A stretch of DNA of 14,263 nucleotides, from NCBI GenBank assembly GCA_003024985.2, contig PXIH01S0004757.1. The stretch is one strand, 5' to 3'. The notes below the pieces were generated by a model. That model searched no databases. It saw only the letters and a list, made by a program, of their open reading frames with translations, and had not been told where the DNA came from. Below are positions 1 to 9,048 of this stretch, one piece after another. Source of the stretch: Euperipatoides rowelli (Eukaryota > Onychophora > Udeonychophora > Euonychophora > Peripatopsidae). How positions within the stretch are numbered: position 1 is the first letter of the stretch; every line of letters begins with the position of its first letter. The position numbers and the translations under genes are program-made.

Positions 1-58
1 AGTTCTTTTCTTAGAGATGAACTTAGAACTTGTTCTTTTTTAAAATGAACTTATCCAA

Positions 59-298
59 TCACTGGTTACAGGAACCGTGTAGCTTGACCTGATGGAACAA
101 TTCTTCAAACCATAACTCCTTACATGCATGACACAGTAGTTTTTCAACAGGATGAAGCTCCGTGCCATTATGCAATAATTAATATGATTATCTTGACAGA
201 TGGCGCAAAAACTGGAAAGTGTGTTTCAGGAAACAATTTATTGCTTTGAGCTCTATAGAAACACTGATGGTCACAATGTGGTACTTACTTTGAAATAA
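59..298 (+). pseudogene. Decayed mariner/Tc1-like DDE transposase fragment
   Basis: Three pieces of one transposase can be read in order but in different frames. From 59, SLVTGTV is followed by a stop and then LDLMEQFFKP, resembling the TGTV..YL.LLE.F..P stretch before the second catalytic aspartate. From about 133 in another frame, VVFQQDEAPCHYA is the well-known QQDGAPxHxA signature; its D (151-153) would be the second D of the DDD/E triad. From 203 in a third frame, AQKLESVF...YRNTDGHNV resembles the C-terminal end (R.xxCxxxNGxHxE), closed by TAA at 296-298. Only about ten codons separate the QQD block from the C-terminal block, where the family normally has many tens, so the third catalytic residue is deleted. 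The N-terminal half lies outside the window. It cannot be functional. The family call rests on motif recall, not on a search. Confidence 0.68.
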
Positions 299-300
299 AT

Positions 301-949
301 ATATGTTTCATGTCTTAAACCCATTTTTTTTTGATTCCAAATATTTTTCAAAATAGATAGTGACTTTTGAGTCACATTGTATTGTTTTGATTTTGTATAT
401 AAACAAAATGTTAAAAAACCCACACACAATAAATTAGACTAAGCTAATTGTTAAAATCAGTTTTTAGCTCATATCCCTATCCATTCTCATTACAAGGATG
501 AATTTCATACTATAAGAGATAATGCATTACAGCATTATGTAAATCAGTTATGTAAATAAAAATTTTCTATGTTTGATGTAAACCAAAAATTAAAATAAAC
601 AATTTTTAACTTTAAAGGAAATATTCATGATGAGAAAATTAAAAAAAAGAATTAATGAAAAAAAAAATTAATAAGTCTACCAAACATTATGTGGATGACA
701 TTATTTTAAATTTACTAATTTTTCATCTTAAAAACAATAATATGTATTATAAACGATCAGCTTTACTTACCCTGAGCATCGGCCCGTTAGTTTTTTGGTC
801 TGTATCATAATTTTTTTTATGTATACATTTTCAAAATCTTGATTTATTGATACAATAGTTTGAGAGTACAATTATACTTCTACGGAACAGCGCTCAGATC
901 CGTTTTCATCCATTCGTAAATGGTAAGGTATGCATAAATTCTAAATCCA
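301..949. other. AT-rich non-coding stretch
   Basis: No gene is supported. It holds a 7-bp inverted repeat (ATAATGC at 519-525, GCATTAT at 532-538, 6-nt loop) and a short dyad GTGAC/GTCAC near 360-375. On the minus strand there is one good-looking splice donor (GTAAGT, 765-770), preceded by a short open stretch from an ATG at 806-808. The stretch is too short to call an exon. Confidence 0.6.
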
Positions 950-1740
950 TGCATTCTAAATGTTTATATTTATATATCTACTTCTCTTTAATAATTTAAT
1001 CACATTTTCTGTTTATTTCTTAGTGCAAATTATTTTTAGAACCTATCCCTCCATCAATCATTCTTCCTACCTGCCCCCATTCCTTTCCCCCCTTATTTAT
1101 CTTTATTGTTTGATTTATCCTTTTTCCCCCTTATTGTTTGTGTTTATAGATGTTTTATTTTTAGTGCAAATTGTATGTGGTACTTTTTGCATACTTATCT
1201 ATGAATTGCCTATTTTATTACCCCTCCTTTTTTTGTTTTTGCTGTTTGTGTATATATATCTATTGCCTATTTTATCCCTCCCCCAATTAATTTTTTTTCT
1301 TAATGGTTAATGCCTGTAATTATTATTATTATTTGGTGTTTAATTTATGAAATAAATCGACTGCAAATTTTATTTATAATAAATGTTTCTTACCAATATT
1401 TGTTTTGTTTGTGTAAATATTCATATTTATCTACACAAGGTAAAATTTAATCTACAGTAGCATTTGGCAACATTGTTACCTTTAATTAAGAAAGTAAATT
1501 GTACATTTTATTTTTAGATACTGTAGCCACATCCCTATTTTTTAATTATTTGCATTTGTGTTTATTGCATTTAAATATTTTTCTTATTGTGTTGGGATGT
1601 TCATCTTTTAAGTTATTATTTTTTGCCATTATAATAAAAAAAAGTAAATTTCCTATTTTATTTTGAATAATATTTTGTTCGACATGTATTTATTAACAGC
1701 TAGCAGTACTTTGCATATGTTTGCAGATGAATAAATTTTA
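950..1740. repeat. Copy 1 of a diverged ~0.8-kb direct duplication
   Basis: This segment aligns by eye, at an offset of about 840-890 bp, with 1842-2640. Shared landmarks in order are GCATTCTAAAT at the start, a CCCCC-rich pyrimidine tract, TGCCTATTTTAT..CCCCCAATTA, an (ATT)n run followed by TTTAATTTAT(G)AAATAAATC, TTTGTTTTGTTTGTGTAAAT, then TTGGGATGTTC and TTGCCATTATAATAAAAA, and finally TGTTYGRCAWGTATTTATTA. There are also internal sub-repeats: TTAGTGCAAATT near 1020 and 1160, and TGCCTATTTTAT near 1207 and 1265. Strong C-over-G bias makes a 116-codon hydrophobic frame (960-1310), which is not considered coding. Whether this is a local duplication or two copies of a dispersed family cannot be told here. 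Confidence 0.65.
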
Positions 1741-1841
1741 GATTGCTGAACATTGCCTTAAAGACTGGATGAAAATTGTTGATATGCTACATGATTATTA
1801 CTTAAAAGAATTATTATATAGTTGATAGACTTTTTTACCCA

Positions 1842-2640
1842 GCATTCTAAATTTTTATACTTATCTTTCCTGTCTAAATGTAGCTAATTATTTACCTATG
1901 TACCAAATTATCTACCTACCAACTTACTTCCTACTCCCCCTTCCCCCCTGTTCTTTCATAATTTAATTATGTCCTATTAATTTATTGGTGAAAATTGTGT
2001 TTGTTAAGTTTTTCATACCTATGTATTGCTGTTAACCCCCCTCCACCTCTTATTAGATTCTTTTGTTTTGTTTGTGTAAATAATATTTATCTGTAATGGG
2101 TAAAAACTAGCAAAGAACTTAAGTTATCTATTACCTAATTATTCCCCCAATTATTATTTTTCTTACTGTCTAATGTTTTAATTATTATTATTTTTTTGTA
2201 TTTAATTTATAAATAAATCTTTGTGTATTTTAATTCTAATACTAACAATGGTTTCTTTCCTATCAACCTAGTGCCTATTTTATTCCTAACCCCTACCCCA
2301 CCATTACAGTTTGGTTTTTAATATCTGTTTGGATATTTACAGTATACAGTATATCTAAGGAAAAATTTAATGTTGTATTTCTTAACTAGAAATTGCTTAT
2401 TTTAATTCTAAATAGCTTCATCCTATTTTTTAAATTTATTATTTGCATTTCTGCATACCACATTTTTTTTTTTTGGTATTGGGATGTTCCTTTATTCAGT
2501 TATTATTTTTGCCATTATAATAAAAAGAAAGCAAAATTATTATTTTATTTTGAATATTTTGTTTGGCAAGTATTTATTAGAAATGCTTCCATAATATAAG
2601 ATTTAACATGATTATGCATGCAGATAATTATAATTTAAAA
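1842..2640. repeat. Copy 2 of the diverged ~0.8-kb direct duplication
   Basis: Same order of landmarks as 950-1740, with many substitutions and small indels, so the duplication is old. The best-preserved part is 2480-2580 (TTGGGATGTTC, TTGCCATTATAATAAAAA, TATTTTATTTTGAATA), which matches 1590-1690. About 100 bp of unrelated sequence (1741-1841) lies between the copies. No coding region is supported. Confidence 0.65.
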
Positions 2641-2864
2641 ATTTTAATATTTTCAATTTATTTTGTTATTTCAAATTAATTTTAGTTCTAGTTATTAGTC
2701 TATTATTACTATTAATAGCAAGCAGAAAATAAAATAATTAACATTGTTAGTTAGCAATGAAGCCATTTTGTATAATATTTTTGCTTATCAAAGATTTCCT
2801 ATAAATACCCTACAAATGACTGTCTGCAAGCTGTTCAACATATTTGATTAAAAAGACCAGTACC

Positions 2865-3045
2865 CAGGTGTTAATTACTTTGTGACCAGTCAGCTCGTTA
2901 CTATTATCATATTAATTGTTAGTGTAAGAAATTATCATCAAATCTTGGTCACGGAGGTGTTACTGTAATTATTGCTGTATAATTTTTTTTATCTATCTTG
3001 TTAATTGTTAGCATAGGAAATTCTTATCAAATCTTTCCACTAACC
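2865..3045. repeat. Imperfect ~87-bp tandem repeat, about two units
   Basis: TTAATTGTTAGTGTAAGAAA and the following TCATCAAATCTT (about 2913-2947) recur as TTAATTGTTAGCATAGGAAA and TTATCAAATCTT about 86 bp later. GGTGTTAATTACT near 2868 likewise recurs as GGTGTTACTGTAATT near 2956. The units differ by substitutions and short indels. Confidence 0.55.
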
Positions 3046-4876
3046 TGACAATTGTTATTGCAAAAGACATTATAAAATCTAGTGATTATCATTAACATTA
3101 CTTCTTTGAATGATTCCATAATCCATATACCGGTAGATTTATATTTGAAATTAAATACCGATACTAAATCTTTTTTTTTTTTAAAAAAGTAACTATCTTT
3201 CAAATTTTAACTTATGATCTTAGTTTACAGATAAATAACATCGTACATTTTCTAACTGCACTAATATAAAATAATGATCTCTTGTGATAAACAGTGAACT
3301 TTTTTTTTTTTCAAATTTATATAACATGGTAGTCTTGAAGGGTGGGGAGGAGGGGCTTTTAATAAATTTTTATTAGAAATGAATTGAAGTGAATAAGAGA
3401 AGGATGTAAGAAGAATATGAAAAAAGGGTGTGAATAAAAAGATATAAATTCTAAAATAAAAAATGCCCCACAATCATCCTACTGTTGTTTAAACTATACT
3501 ATAAATTTGTATGACAAATAATTTATATTGTGCTGATTTATCAATTAAGTAATCTGTGATTATTTTTACCTATGAATGGGCTTTAGTTCTTAATCGTGGT
3601 GAATGCTCTTCATTGTGGAACAGACTTGTATTAACTTTTTTGTTAATTGATAAAATATCACTGCAAAAGCAAAAAACAATTCTAAGCATTAGTATAATAA
3701 TTTTAAGAAATGCTGAAATAATTTAAGATAAAAATAACCTATATTAAGCAAAAACTATAAAACTCATTATATAGCCATACAAAAGAATAAAGATCGATAA
3801 TTTTAAGAAAATGTTAAATGTGAATGTGGCTAAAAGAAAAAAAATCAGTTTCCCTTCATGTTATTTCATTTATCTATCAGACTATCACAATGGAAATAAT
3901 AAATTAATTTATTAAAACATATTAGTAAAGAAAGGTTAGACTAAACTTTATATTTTAATTAAAGAATTATGCTAACCGTACATGTGAGGACAGGTCGATC
4001 ATACAAATTAAATAAAAATACTGTCACAAATAAACTAGACATATTTACACATAAACTATAAAATAGGCTAAAAATTTGGGAGTCCTCAAGGCCAGACTTT
4101 ACTCCACTATCATTCTAGGCCAGTCGCCTATTTCTCCCATCTATCAATGTAACGGAGGAAATGAAAATGTGACATACATTTTGGACTCAATAAGACGTCA
4201 TGACAAAAATTTTATTCTAAATGGTATATATTGGTACAAAACTGGTACCTAATTTCCTGAGGGTATCATAATAAACTTGTGTAATGGATATTTCAAACAA
4301 CTTTGTTAGAAGATCATTTTGTGATGTCCTATTATTAATTTACATTTAGAAAATGTATAGACACAGTGTTTTGTATCTAAAAAGAATCAAAATGGATTAA
4401 TATTTGGTAGAAATATTCCCATTAGAAATGAGTATAAGTGCATCAAAAAGTTTCAAACAAAAGGAGAAAAAAAACTCTGGTATTCATGAAAACAATATTT
4501 TACTATAATAGAAAAATAAAAAAATATTTGACAATAACTTGAGAAAAAGAATACAAGTGTGTTAAACTGTAGGAGTTTGGTAGTAGTGCTGGTATAGCAA
4601 CAAATGTGATAAGGCCCTATTATTTACAATAATAAATAACGTTGATACCATTGAGTATTGAAGGTATAGATTGATAATAGTCATTGATTTCAAAATATGC
4701 AATTGTTAAAAAGAAAAGAATTTAATGCAGAAAAAAAAAGTTGTCCAAAATGACTAGACGGTCAGTTTTATCTTTGCAATTTATCAGTATTTTCTTATAA
4801 CACTTGCATTTTCAGAGTATGGAGAAAGAAGATATACTGTATCTATCAGTGGAGTACTTTACAAGTGACACTCTGA
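3046..4876. other. AT-rich non-coding stretch
   Basis: No coding exon, RNA gene or element boundary is convincing here. It contains several A or T runs of 9-13, a G-rich patch near 3340-3357 (GGGTGGGGAGGAGGGG), a small hairpin ATTAAC/GTTAAT near 3630-3650, and a slightly more GC-rich patch at 4080-4150 with a degenerate direct repeat of CTGGCCTNGA on the minus strand. Confidence 0.6.
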
Positions 4877-4880
4877 TTAA
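4877..4880. repeat. TTAA target-site duplication, left
   Basis: TTAA directly precedes the left CCCTAC terminus; its partner is 5455-5458. Confidence 0.8.
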
Positions 4881-5454
4881 CCCTACGTCGGGCGCAATTG
4901 AAAAGTTGCATGGTTGGGCACAATGCATCTAACAGATATCATTTTCAATTACTTAGTCTAATGGACTCAAATTATTATTTTTATTATTATTTATGATAAA
5001 AAGGTATTTAATAACTTTATAAATGATATTTCATAACAATATTTTATTATGTAAGCAATTTTTTTTTTTTTACAAAAAGATGACTAAACGTCATAAAAAA
5101 AATAGATAAAAAGTTATGATAATTGTTGGCACTTATTTATATACCAATAGTTTTTTACACTTAAATAACAAGTTTTAAAATTATAAATGTTTTTGAAAAA
5201 AAAGTATTTTTGAAATTAAGATATAAAGTCTAATAGGGAAAAACTGTTCACATCAACGGGCGCAATTAATCGAATAGATCAAAATTGACCATGACCTTGG
5301 GGAATTTCAGCCATAAACTTTTTTATATCTATGAAAAGAGGAGATCATGCTAGGAAGGTACACAGTGGTGGGGGCTTCTAGTTACTAAAATAAAGATGCA
5401 ACTTGGAAAATAATACCGCATGTATCTGTCAGATCAGTTGTGCCCGATGTAGGG
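4881..5454. mobile_element. piggyBac-like MITE (574 bp, TTAA duplications)
   Basis: The left end reads CCCTACGTCGGGCGCAATTG and the right end, read inward on the other strand, CCCTACATCGGGCACAACTG; about 17 of 20 positions match. Each end is bordered by TTAA (4877-4880 and 5455-5458). TTAA duplications with CCC-initial termini are the hallmark of piggyBac. The interior is AT-rich with no transposase, so the element is non-autonomous. The left side carries a second, subterminal copy of the end motif (GGGCACAA then TGCATCTAACAGATA, 4917-4940). It matches the right terminus (GGGCACAACTGATCTGACAG) better than the true left end does. GGGCGCAATTAATCG recurs internally at about 5259. Confidence 0.8.
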
Positions 5455-5460
5455 TTAAAT
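5453..5460. repeat. 8-bp target-site duplication of hAT-like element, left copy
   Basis: GGTTAAAT, identical to 5891-5898. It overlaps the last two bases of the piggyBac-like MITE, its TTAA, and two host bases. Confidence 0.85.
5455..5458. repeat. TTAA target-site duplication, right
   Basis: TTAA directly follows the right AGGG terminus. It also lies inside the 8-bp duplication of the neighbouring hAT-like element. Confidence 0.8.
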
Positions 5461-5890
5461 CAGCCATACTTAACCTGCGGCCCGTGGGCCACATGTGGCC
5501 CTCCAAGCTATTACATGCGGTCTGTAACGCAGTCATGAATTTAAATTTTTAAAATCTTGAAATTAGAAGCAACAATTGAATGACGATTAAGCAGACACGG
5601 ATGACACTTAGGTTCTCACAAACTAATGCGGTAGTTTGTCTCGATATCAAAAATCACATTAATATTTAATATTTAAATAATTGTTTGGATCAAGTAAAGT
5701 TATAATTAACAGTGGTCGACAGACTATGGCACGCATGAATGGAACTCATATTTTTTTGTAGGCTTTTATAGAAGAGCTTTTTTCATCTGACACCAACTGG
5801 TTGCCGACCGTTGATATATCATGTTACAGCCTGCTTGATGTTGCAAACAGATGTATGTGGCCCGGGGGTAGAAACGGTTGAGTATGACTG
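5461..5890. mobile_element. Non-autonomous hAT-like transposon (430 bp)
   Basis: The left end reads CAGCCATACTTAACC and the right end on the opposite strand CAGTCATACTCAACC (13 of 15 identical); both arms then contain GGGCCACAT. Perfect 8-bp duplications (GGTTAAAT) flank it. An 8-bp duplication with CAG...CTG tips is typical of the hAT superfamily, and the GGCCCGTGGGCCACATGTGG head resembles widespread animal hAT families. No transposase frame is recognisable inside. The duplication includes the piggyBac TTAA, so this element inserted after the piggyBac-like MITE and exactly at its right edge. Confidence 0.85.
5710..5813. mobile_element. Possible small hAT-like insertion nested in the hAT element
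   Basis: CAGTGGTCGACAGACTATGG (5710 onward) looks like a second, different hAT terminus. An imperfect inverted partner ending near 5813 reads CAACGGTCGGCAACCAGTTG on the other strand, matching at about 11 of the first 15 positions. Flanking octamers ATAATTAA and ATATATCA agree at only five of eight positions, so the duplication is degraded or the call is wrong. Confidence 0.4.
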
Positions 5891-5898
5891 GGTTAAAT
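5891..5898. repeat. 8-bp target-site duplication of hAT-like element, right copy
   Basis: GGTTAAAT, identical to 5453-5460. Confidence 0.85.
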
Positions 5899-6859
5899 TC
5901 ATAAATGTTAACATTTCATTGTATGGTATTATACAAAGTGAGCAATACAGAGTTCAACAATGACTTTCAGTCAGAGTCTTAACTCATAAAACTTCTCCTT
6001 GTAAAGATCAATGATGGAGGATCCATTTATGAAAAATAATGAATTAAGTACTGCACATCTTAAAACATGAAAATCCAATAATGAATTTTTTTAAAATAAA
6101 AATCAGTGATCCAAAAATCACTGAGTTCAACATTTTTTTAATGCTGTTAATAACATTGTAGTTGAATTAGAAAAATTTTAGTTGCATTTTAAAAGTCAAG
6201 GTCAATTTATTACTATTATTCTGAAAATTTGGATAATAGTAACAAATCTATATTTAAAAAAAAAAAAAAAAGTTTCCCAATATTAGTTTTTGTTTGCAGT
6301 ATAAAAAGTAGTGAAAATTTACGTTTTTGGAATAGCGTGAATTTAGAATTACTAACATTTTTCAATTTATGCAGTTTTTTATTTGGAAAAATGTGGTTTT
6401 CAATTTAGTAAGGGTTGTCGGGAGTTTATAATATGTTCTATTTTTATTATGCCACTTTTTAGTGCAAGAAGTTTTTATTATTTTTCTTCCTTTTCATTTG
6501 AATATAAAAAAGATAAAAGCTTACGGCATAACTTTACAGTACTTTTATTTTAGGCCATTGGATGTTGCTTTCATAACAATCTTCCAATTAAACATTCACT
6601 AAATATTACATCCTAATTAAAAGCACATATTTGAACTACAATGACAAAGAAAATTGACTTTTATGCAACTAAACTTTACAGGAAATTTATTTGTAAGCTA
6701 ATTAATTAATGCAATGCGACTTAGGTTCAAACTCCTCTGGCAACTTATTAAGCTTAGCTATACATATAAAAAAAATTCCAGATATAACCAAACTGTCAGG
6801 TATATGATTATAATTTTAAAAATATAACATTGGAATAATCTTATTTATGACTGTGAGGG

Positions 6860-6862
<3 letters not shown>
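5899..6862. other. AT-rich non-coding stretch
   Basis: No gene seen. A perfect 7-bp hairpin lies at 6104-6123 (CAGTGAT, loop CCAAAA, ATCACTG). An A15 run lies near 6257. The rest is low-complexity A/T sequence. Confidence 0.6.

Positions 6863-6896
<34 letters not shown>
6863..6896. repeat. (GT)17 microsatellite
   Basis: Uninterrupted GT dinucleotides, followed by an undetermined base at 6897, suggesting the repeat length was not resolved in the assembly. Confidence 0.97.
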
Positions 6897-6897
6897 N

Positions 6898-7369
6898 TCA
6901 TATTCTCTGGTATCTTCAACTTCTTTCATTTGCCCAGTAGCTACTCTATATACAAGGACCACTATGAACTGAAGGTGAAAAAAAAAAAAGATAATTGAAC
7001 AAAAAATAAGAGTAAAATAAGATACTAAAGCTTTTATATTAAATGAATTAGTTTACACAAAGTCAAAATAAGAAATTAGCTTAAGAAAAAAAAACTCAAA
7101 CATTTGAAACATTTAGAGATTATGTAGATTGTGCCATTGGGAGACTAGACAATTTTCCAGGTGGGCCTCACCTTTTCCCAATTTTTTAATTTTACATATA
7201 CAGTAGTTTATTATAAGTTTTTAAACAAATACGCATATTTGATTCAAGCTAAATAGTTTTACATCATATCCCTTTGAAAAAAATTATATGGGAAGGGGGG
7301 AAGAACATAAATATATTTCTCCCCACTATTTTATTGAATGCAACAATATTATGTAATGTTTATATTTAA
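6898..7369. other. AT-rich non-coding stretch
   Basis: No gene or element boundary seen. It includes a GC-richer patch at 7135-7180 with strings resembling a splice acceptor and a splice donor but no adjoining open frame, and a GGGAAGGGGGG run near 7290. Confidence 0.55.
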
Positions 7370-7453
7370 AGCCTAGCACACACNTAGAGTTTTTACCTTC
7401 GGAGTACAATTCTTTGATGCTTCGAAGAGAAATTCTCCTAGTGTGTGCTAGCC
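7370..7453. mobile_element. 84-bp palindromic MITE flanked by TTAA
   Basis: The sequence folds back on itself almost completely. CTAGCACACAC at 7373-7383 pairs with GTGTGTGCTAG at 7441-7451, and the pairing continues inward through TTCGGAG/CTTCGAAG to a short centre. TTAA borders both sides (7366-7369 and 7454-7457). TTA alone is also duplicated, so a PIF/Harbinger origin, with similar xxxACACAC termini in some families, is as likely as a piggyBac- or Kolobok-type one. The N at 7384 lies within the left arm, where the opposite arm has no base. Confidence 0.6.
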
Positions 7454-7457
7454 TTAA

Positions 7458-7977
7458 TGCACTTCCATTAAAGCATTCCCTACTCTCAGCTTTAATGATC
7501 TTACATAATTTTTTTTTAATTTTATTTAGAGGCCAAAAGCCATGTTATGCATCCAGTTTTGAATGCAAATTTTTGCCATCACCTTCTTCCCATTTAATTT
7601 TCAAATAGTTAAAACTTATAATAAATTTATTTTATAAACAACCTCCTCTTAAATTCAAATATTCCAATGCAAAAAAAAAAAATGATAACCAAAAACTATA
7701 CTTGAAAATAATATTTTTGTAGCTACAAAAAGGAAACATTATGTAGGCAAAATTAATACCTGAAATTGGGAAGGAACCTAGAGTGTCAGATACCTCCATC
7801 TTTTTAAAAATTTGATAATGTAAACACCTGAGCCCCTACAGAACTATTATTGAGTCCCTTTCAGCCACAAAACGATAGTTTAGAGGAAAGTGGGGGAATA
7901 CCGCGTACCTAAGCAAGATTCATTCTTGTGGCAAAATAGTTAAAGTTAAGATAAATGTTTATAAATGAAAGTGATAC
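7458..7977. other. AT-rich non-coding stretch
   Basis: No gene is supported. It contains the first copy of the GGGGGAATACCGCG motif (7892-7905), discussed with the motif cluster downstream. Confidence 0.55.
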
Positions 7978-7980
7978 TTA

Positions 7981-8712
7981 AGGGCTCATTTATACTTTTT
8001 ACGCAGCAGGTTTTCGCTCGTATATCCGTCTCGAAAAACGGAGAGATTTGCATTTGTGTGTTCATACTTTTCTGCAGAGATGGTCCGTAATCAATCAAAT
8101 TGCTTCATACAATAGCAAATCATATTCCTCCACCTAATTTCCAATTCTTAGTTTTACAGTATCAAAATGAATTTAAATAACGTCTAGTAGCCTATAATGT
8201 GCAAAATATTTTAGCTTTACTTTATTTAAAAATCTTTATTTTAAATGGAAAACTTATTAAAATAGTACATTATTTGAAATCAATATTAGAAAAATGTAGT
8301 CAAATTAAAATAAACTAAGTCTATACGATTGTTGTTAAAATGTGTATGTAGACTATTCCTATTTTTTCCTTTCATTTATTATGAATAAAGTATTTTTTTT
8401 TTAAATCCCTTCTCAAATACGCTTTTATTAATTGATTCTGTTGGAAAATTTCAAAACAATTATTGAAATACGATGTTTTCAAACTAAAATCAATTAGGAC
8501 AAAAACAACAGCGTGTCTACTCTACATAGAAAACTTAAGATTATTGGTTCAATGGCAAACAAGCCGGTGGGTCAAACGCAGATCTTTGCATAAAAGTTGG
8601 ATTTTTTCAACTTTTACGGATGACGACGGATGGCTATCCGTCTTTTAATAGCACATGCCTGACTGCTCCAGTGCACAACTGACGAGTAATGCGCAGAAGT
8701 ATAAATGAGCCT
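7981..8712. mobile_element. PIF/Harbinger-like MITE (732 bp, TTA duplications)
   Basis: The left end reads AGGGCTCATTTATACTTTTT and the right end, on the opposite strand, AGGCTCATTTATACTTCTGC, identical over GGCTCATTTATACTT. TTA flanks both sides (7978-7980 and 8713-8715), the usual 3-bp duplication of PIF/Harbinger. A second partial copy of the end lies inside at 8062-8077 (TCATACTTTTCTGCAG). Near the right end are two strong hairpins: AAAAGTTG/CAACTTTT (8592-8599 and 8608-8615) and ACGGAT/ATCCGT (8626-8631 and 8636-8641). The 61-codon frame at 8463-8648 runs through these hairpins and is not considered a gene. No transposase or Myb-like frame is present, so the element is non-autonomous. 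Confidence 0.8.
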
Positions 8713-8804
8713 TTAGTAATCCTACTTTTAAATGTATATATAAACATTCCATGCAAAACTATATCAAATTTAGTAAATATTGAAAATAGTACAAAATAGC
8801 ATTT

Positions 8805-8861
8805 TCACGGCATTCCACCACCTTCGGAGTAAAACTGCGTTTGTTTGGGGGAATGCCGTGA
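8805..8861. repeat. Long hairpin with TCACGGCATTCC arms
   Basis: TCACGGCATTCCACCA (8805-8820) is inverted at 8846-8861 with one mismatch, leaving a 25-nt loop. The loop holds CGGAGTAAAACTGCG, which is an inverted version of the GCGGTTTTACCCC motif found at 9025-9040 and near 9385. It also shares the 12-mer ACCTTCGGAGTA with the palindromic MITE at 7395-7406. The hairpin may be a tiny MITE or the end of a decayed element. Confidence 0.7.
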
Positions 8862-8948
8862 TGTTGCTGAATAGGGAAAACAACACGGTAAGCTTTTATT
8901 AAATTAGTAAAAAAGAAATTAAATACTTAATTTGAGTTATTGACGAAT

Positions 8949-8992
8949 GAAAATAATAATAATAATAATTACCATAATAATAATAATAATAG
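8949..8992. repeat. Interrupted (AAT)n microsatellite
   Basis: Two runs of AAT/TAA units are separated by TTACC. Confidence 0.9.
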
Positions 8993-9000
8993 GGTTAGAC

Positions 9001-9048
9001 CACGGTATTCCCTCATTCGTGTTTCACGGTTTTACCCCGTTCGTGTTT
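9001..9048. repeat. 24-bp tandem pair containing the CACGG motifs
   Basis: Unit 1 (9001-9024) begins CACGGTATTCCC and unit 2 (9025-9048) CACGGTTTTACCCC; both end TTCGTGTTT. They match at 20 of 24 positions. A related pair lies at 9367-9400 (CACGGTAATACC then GCGGTTTCACCCC). Confidence 0.7.

Noticed and set aside
960-1310. 116-codon open frame on +, very hydrophobic
   Set aside because: It follows a T/C-rich tract in which codons are mostly Phe, Leu, Ile, Ser and Pro. It lies in a duplicated repeat, its second copy is not open, and it has no recognisable domain.
2393-2599. 68-codon frame on +
   Set aside because: Low-complexity A/T sequence inside repeat copy 2; not conserved in copy 1.
3261-3473. 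70-codon frame on -
   Set aside because: Passes through homopolymers, with biased composition and no domain or splice support.
4075-4135. tRNA-like A-box (TGGCCTAG) on -, possible SINE head
   Set aside because: No B box follows at the proper distance, no cloverleaf can be formed, and the GGCC strings are explained as a short direct repeat.
7135-7180. Possible exon edges (acceptor TTTTCCAG and minus-strand donor GTGAGG)
   Set aside because: No open frame of useful length connects to either signal.
7414-7608. 64-codon frame on +
   Set aside because: Begins in the arm of a palindromic MITE and runs into AT-rich DNA.
8463-8648. 61-codon frame on +
   Set aside because: Lies wholly in the Harbinger-like MITE and crosses two hairpins; no similarity to transposase or Myb-like proteins seen.
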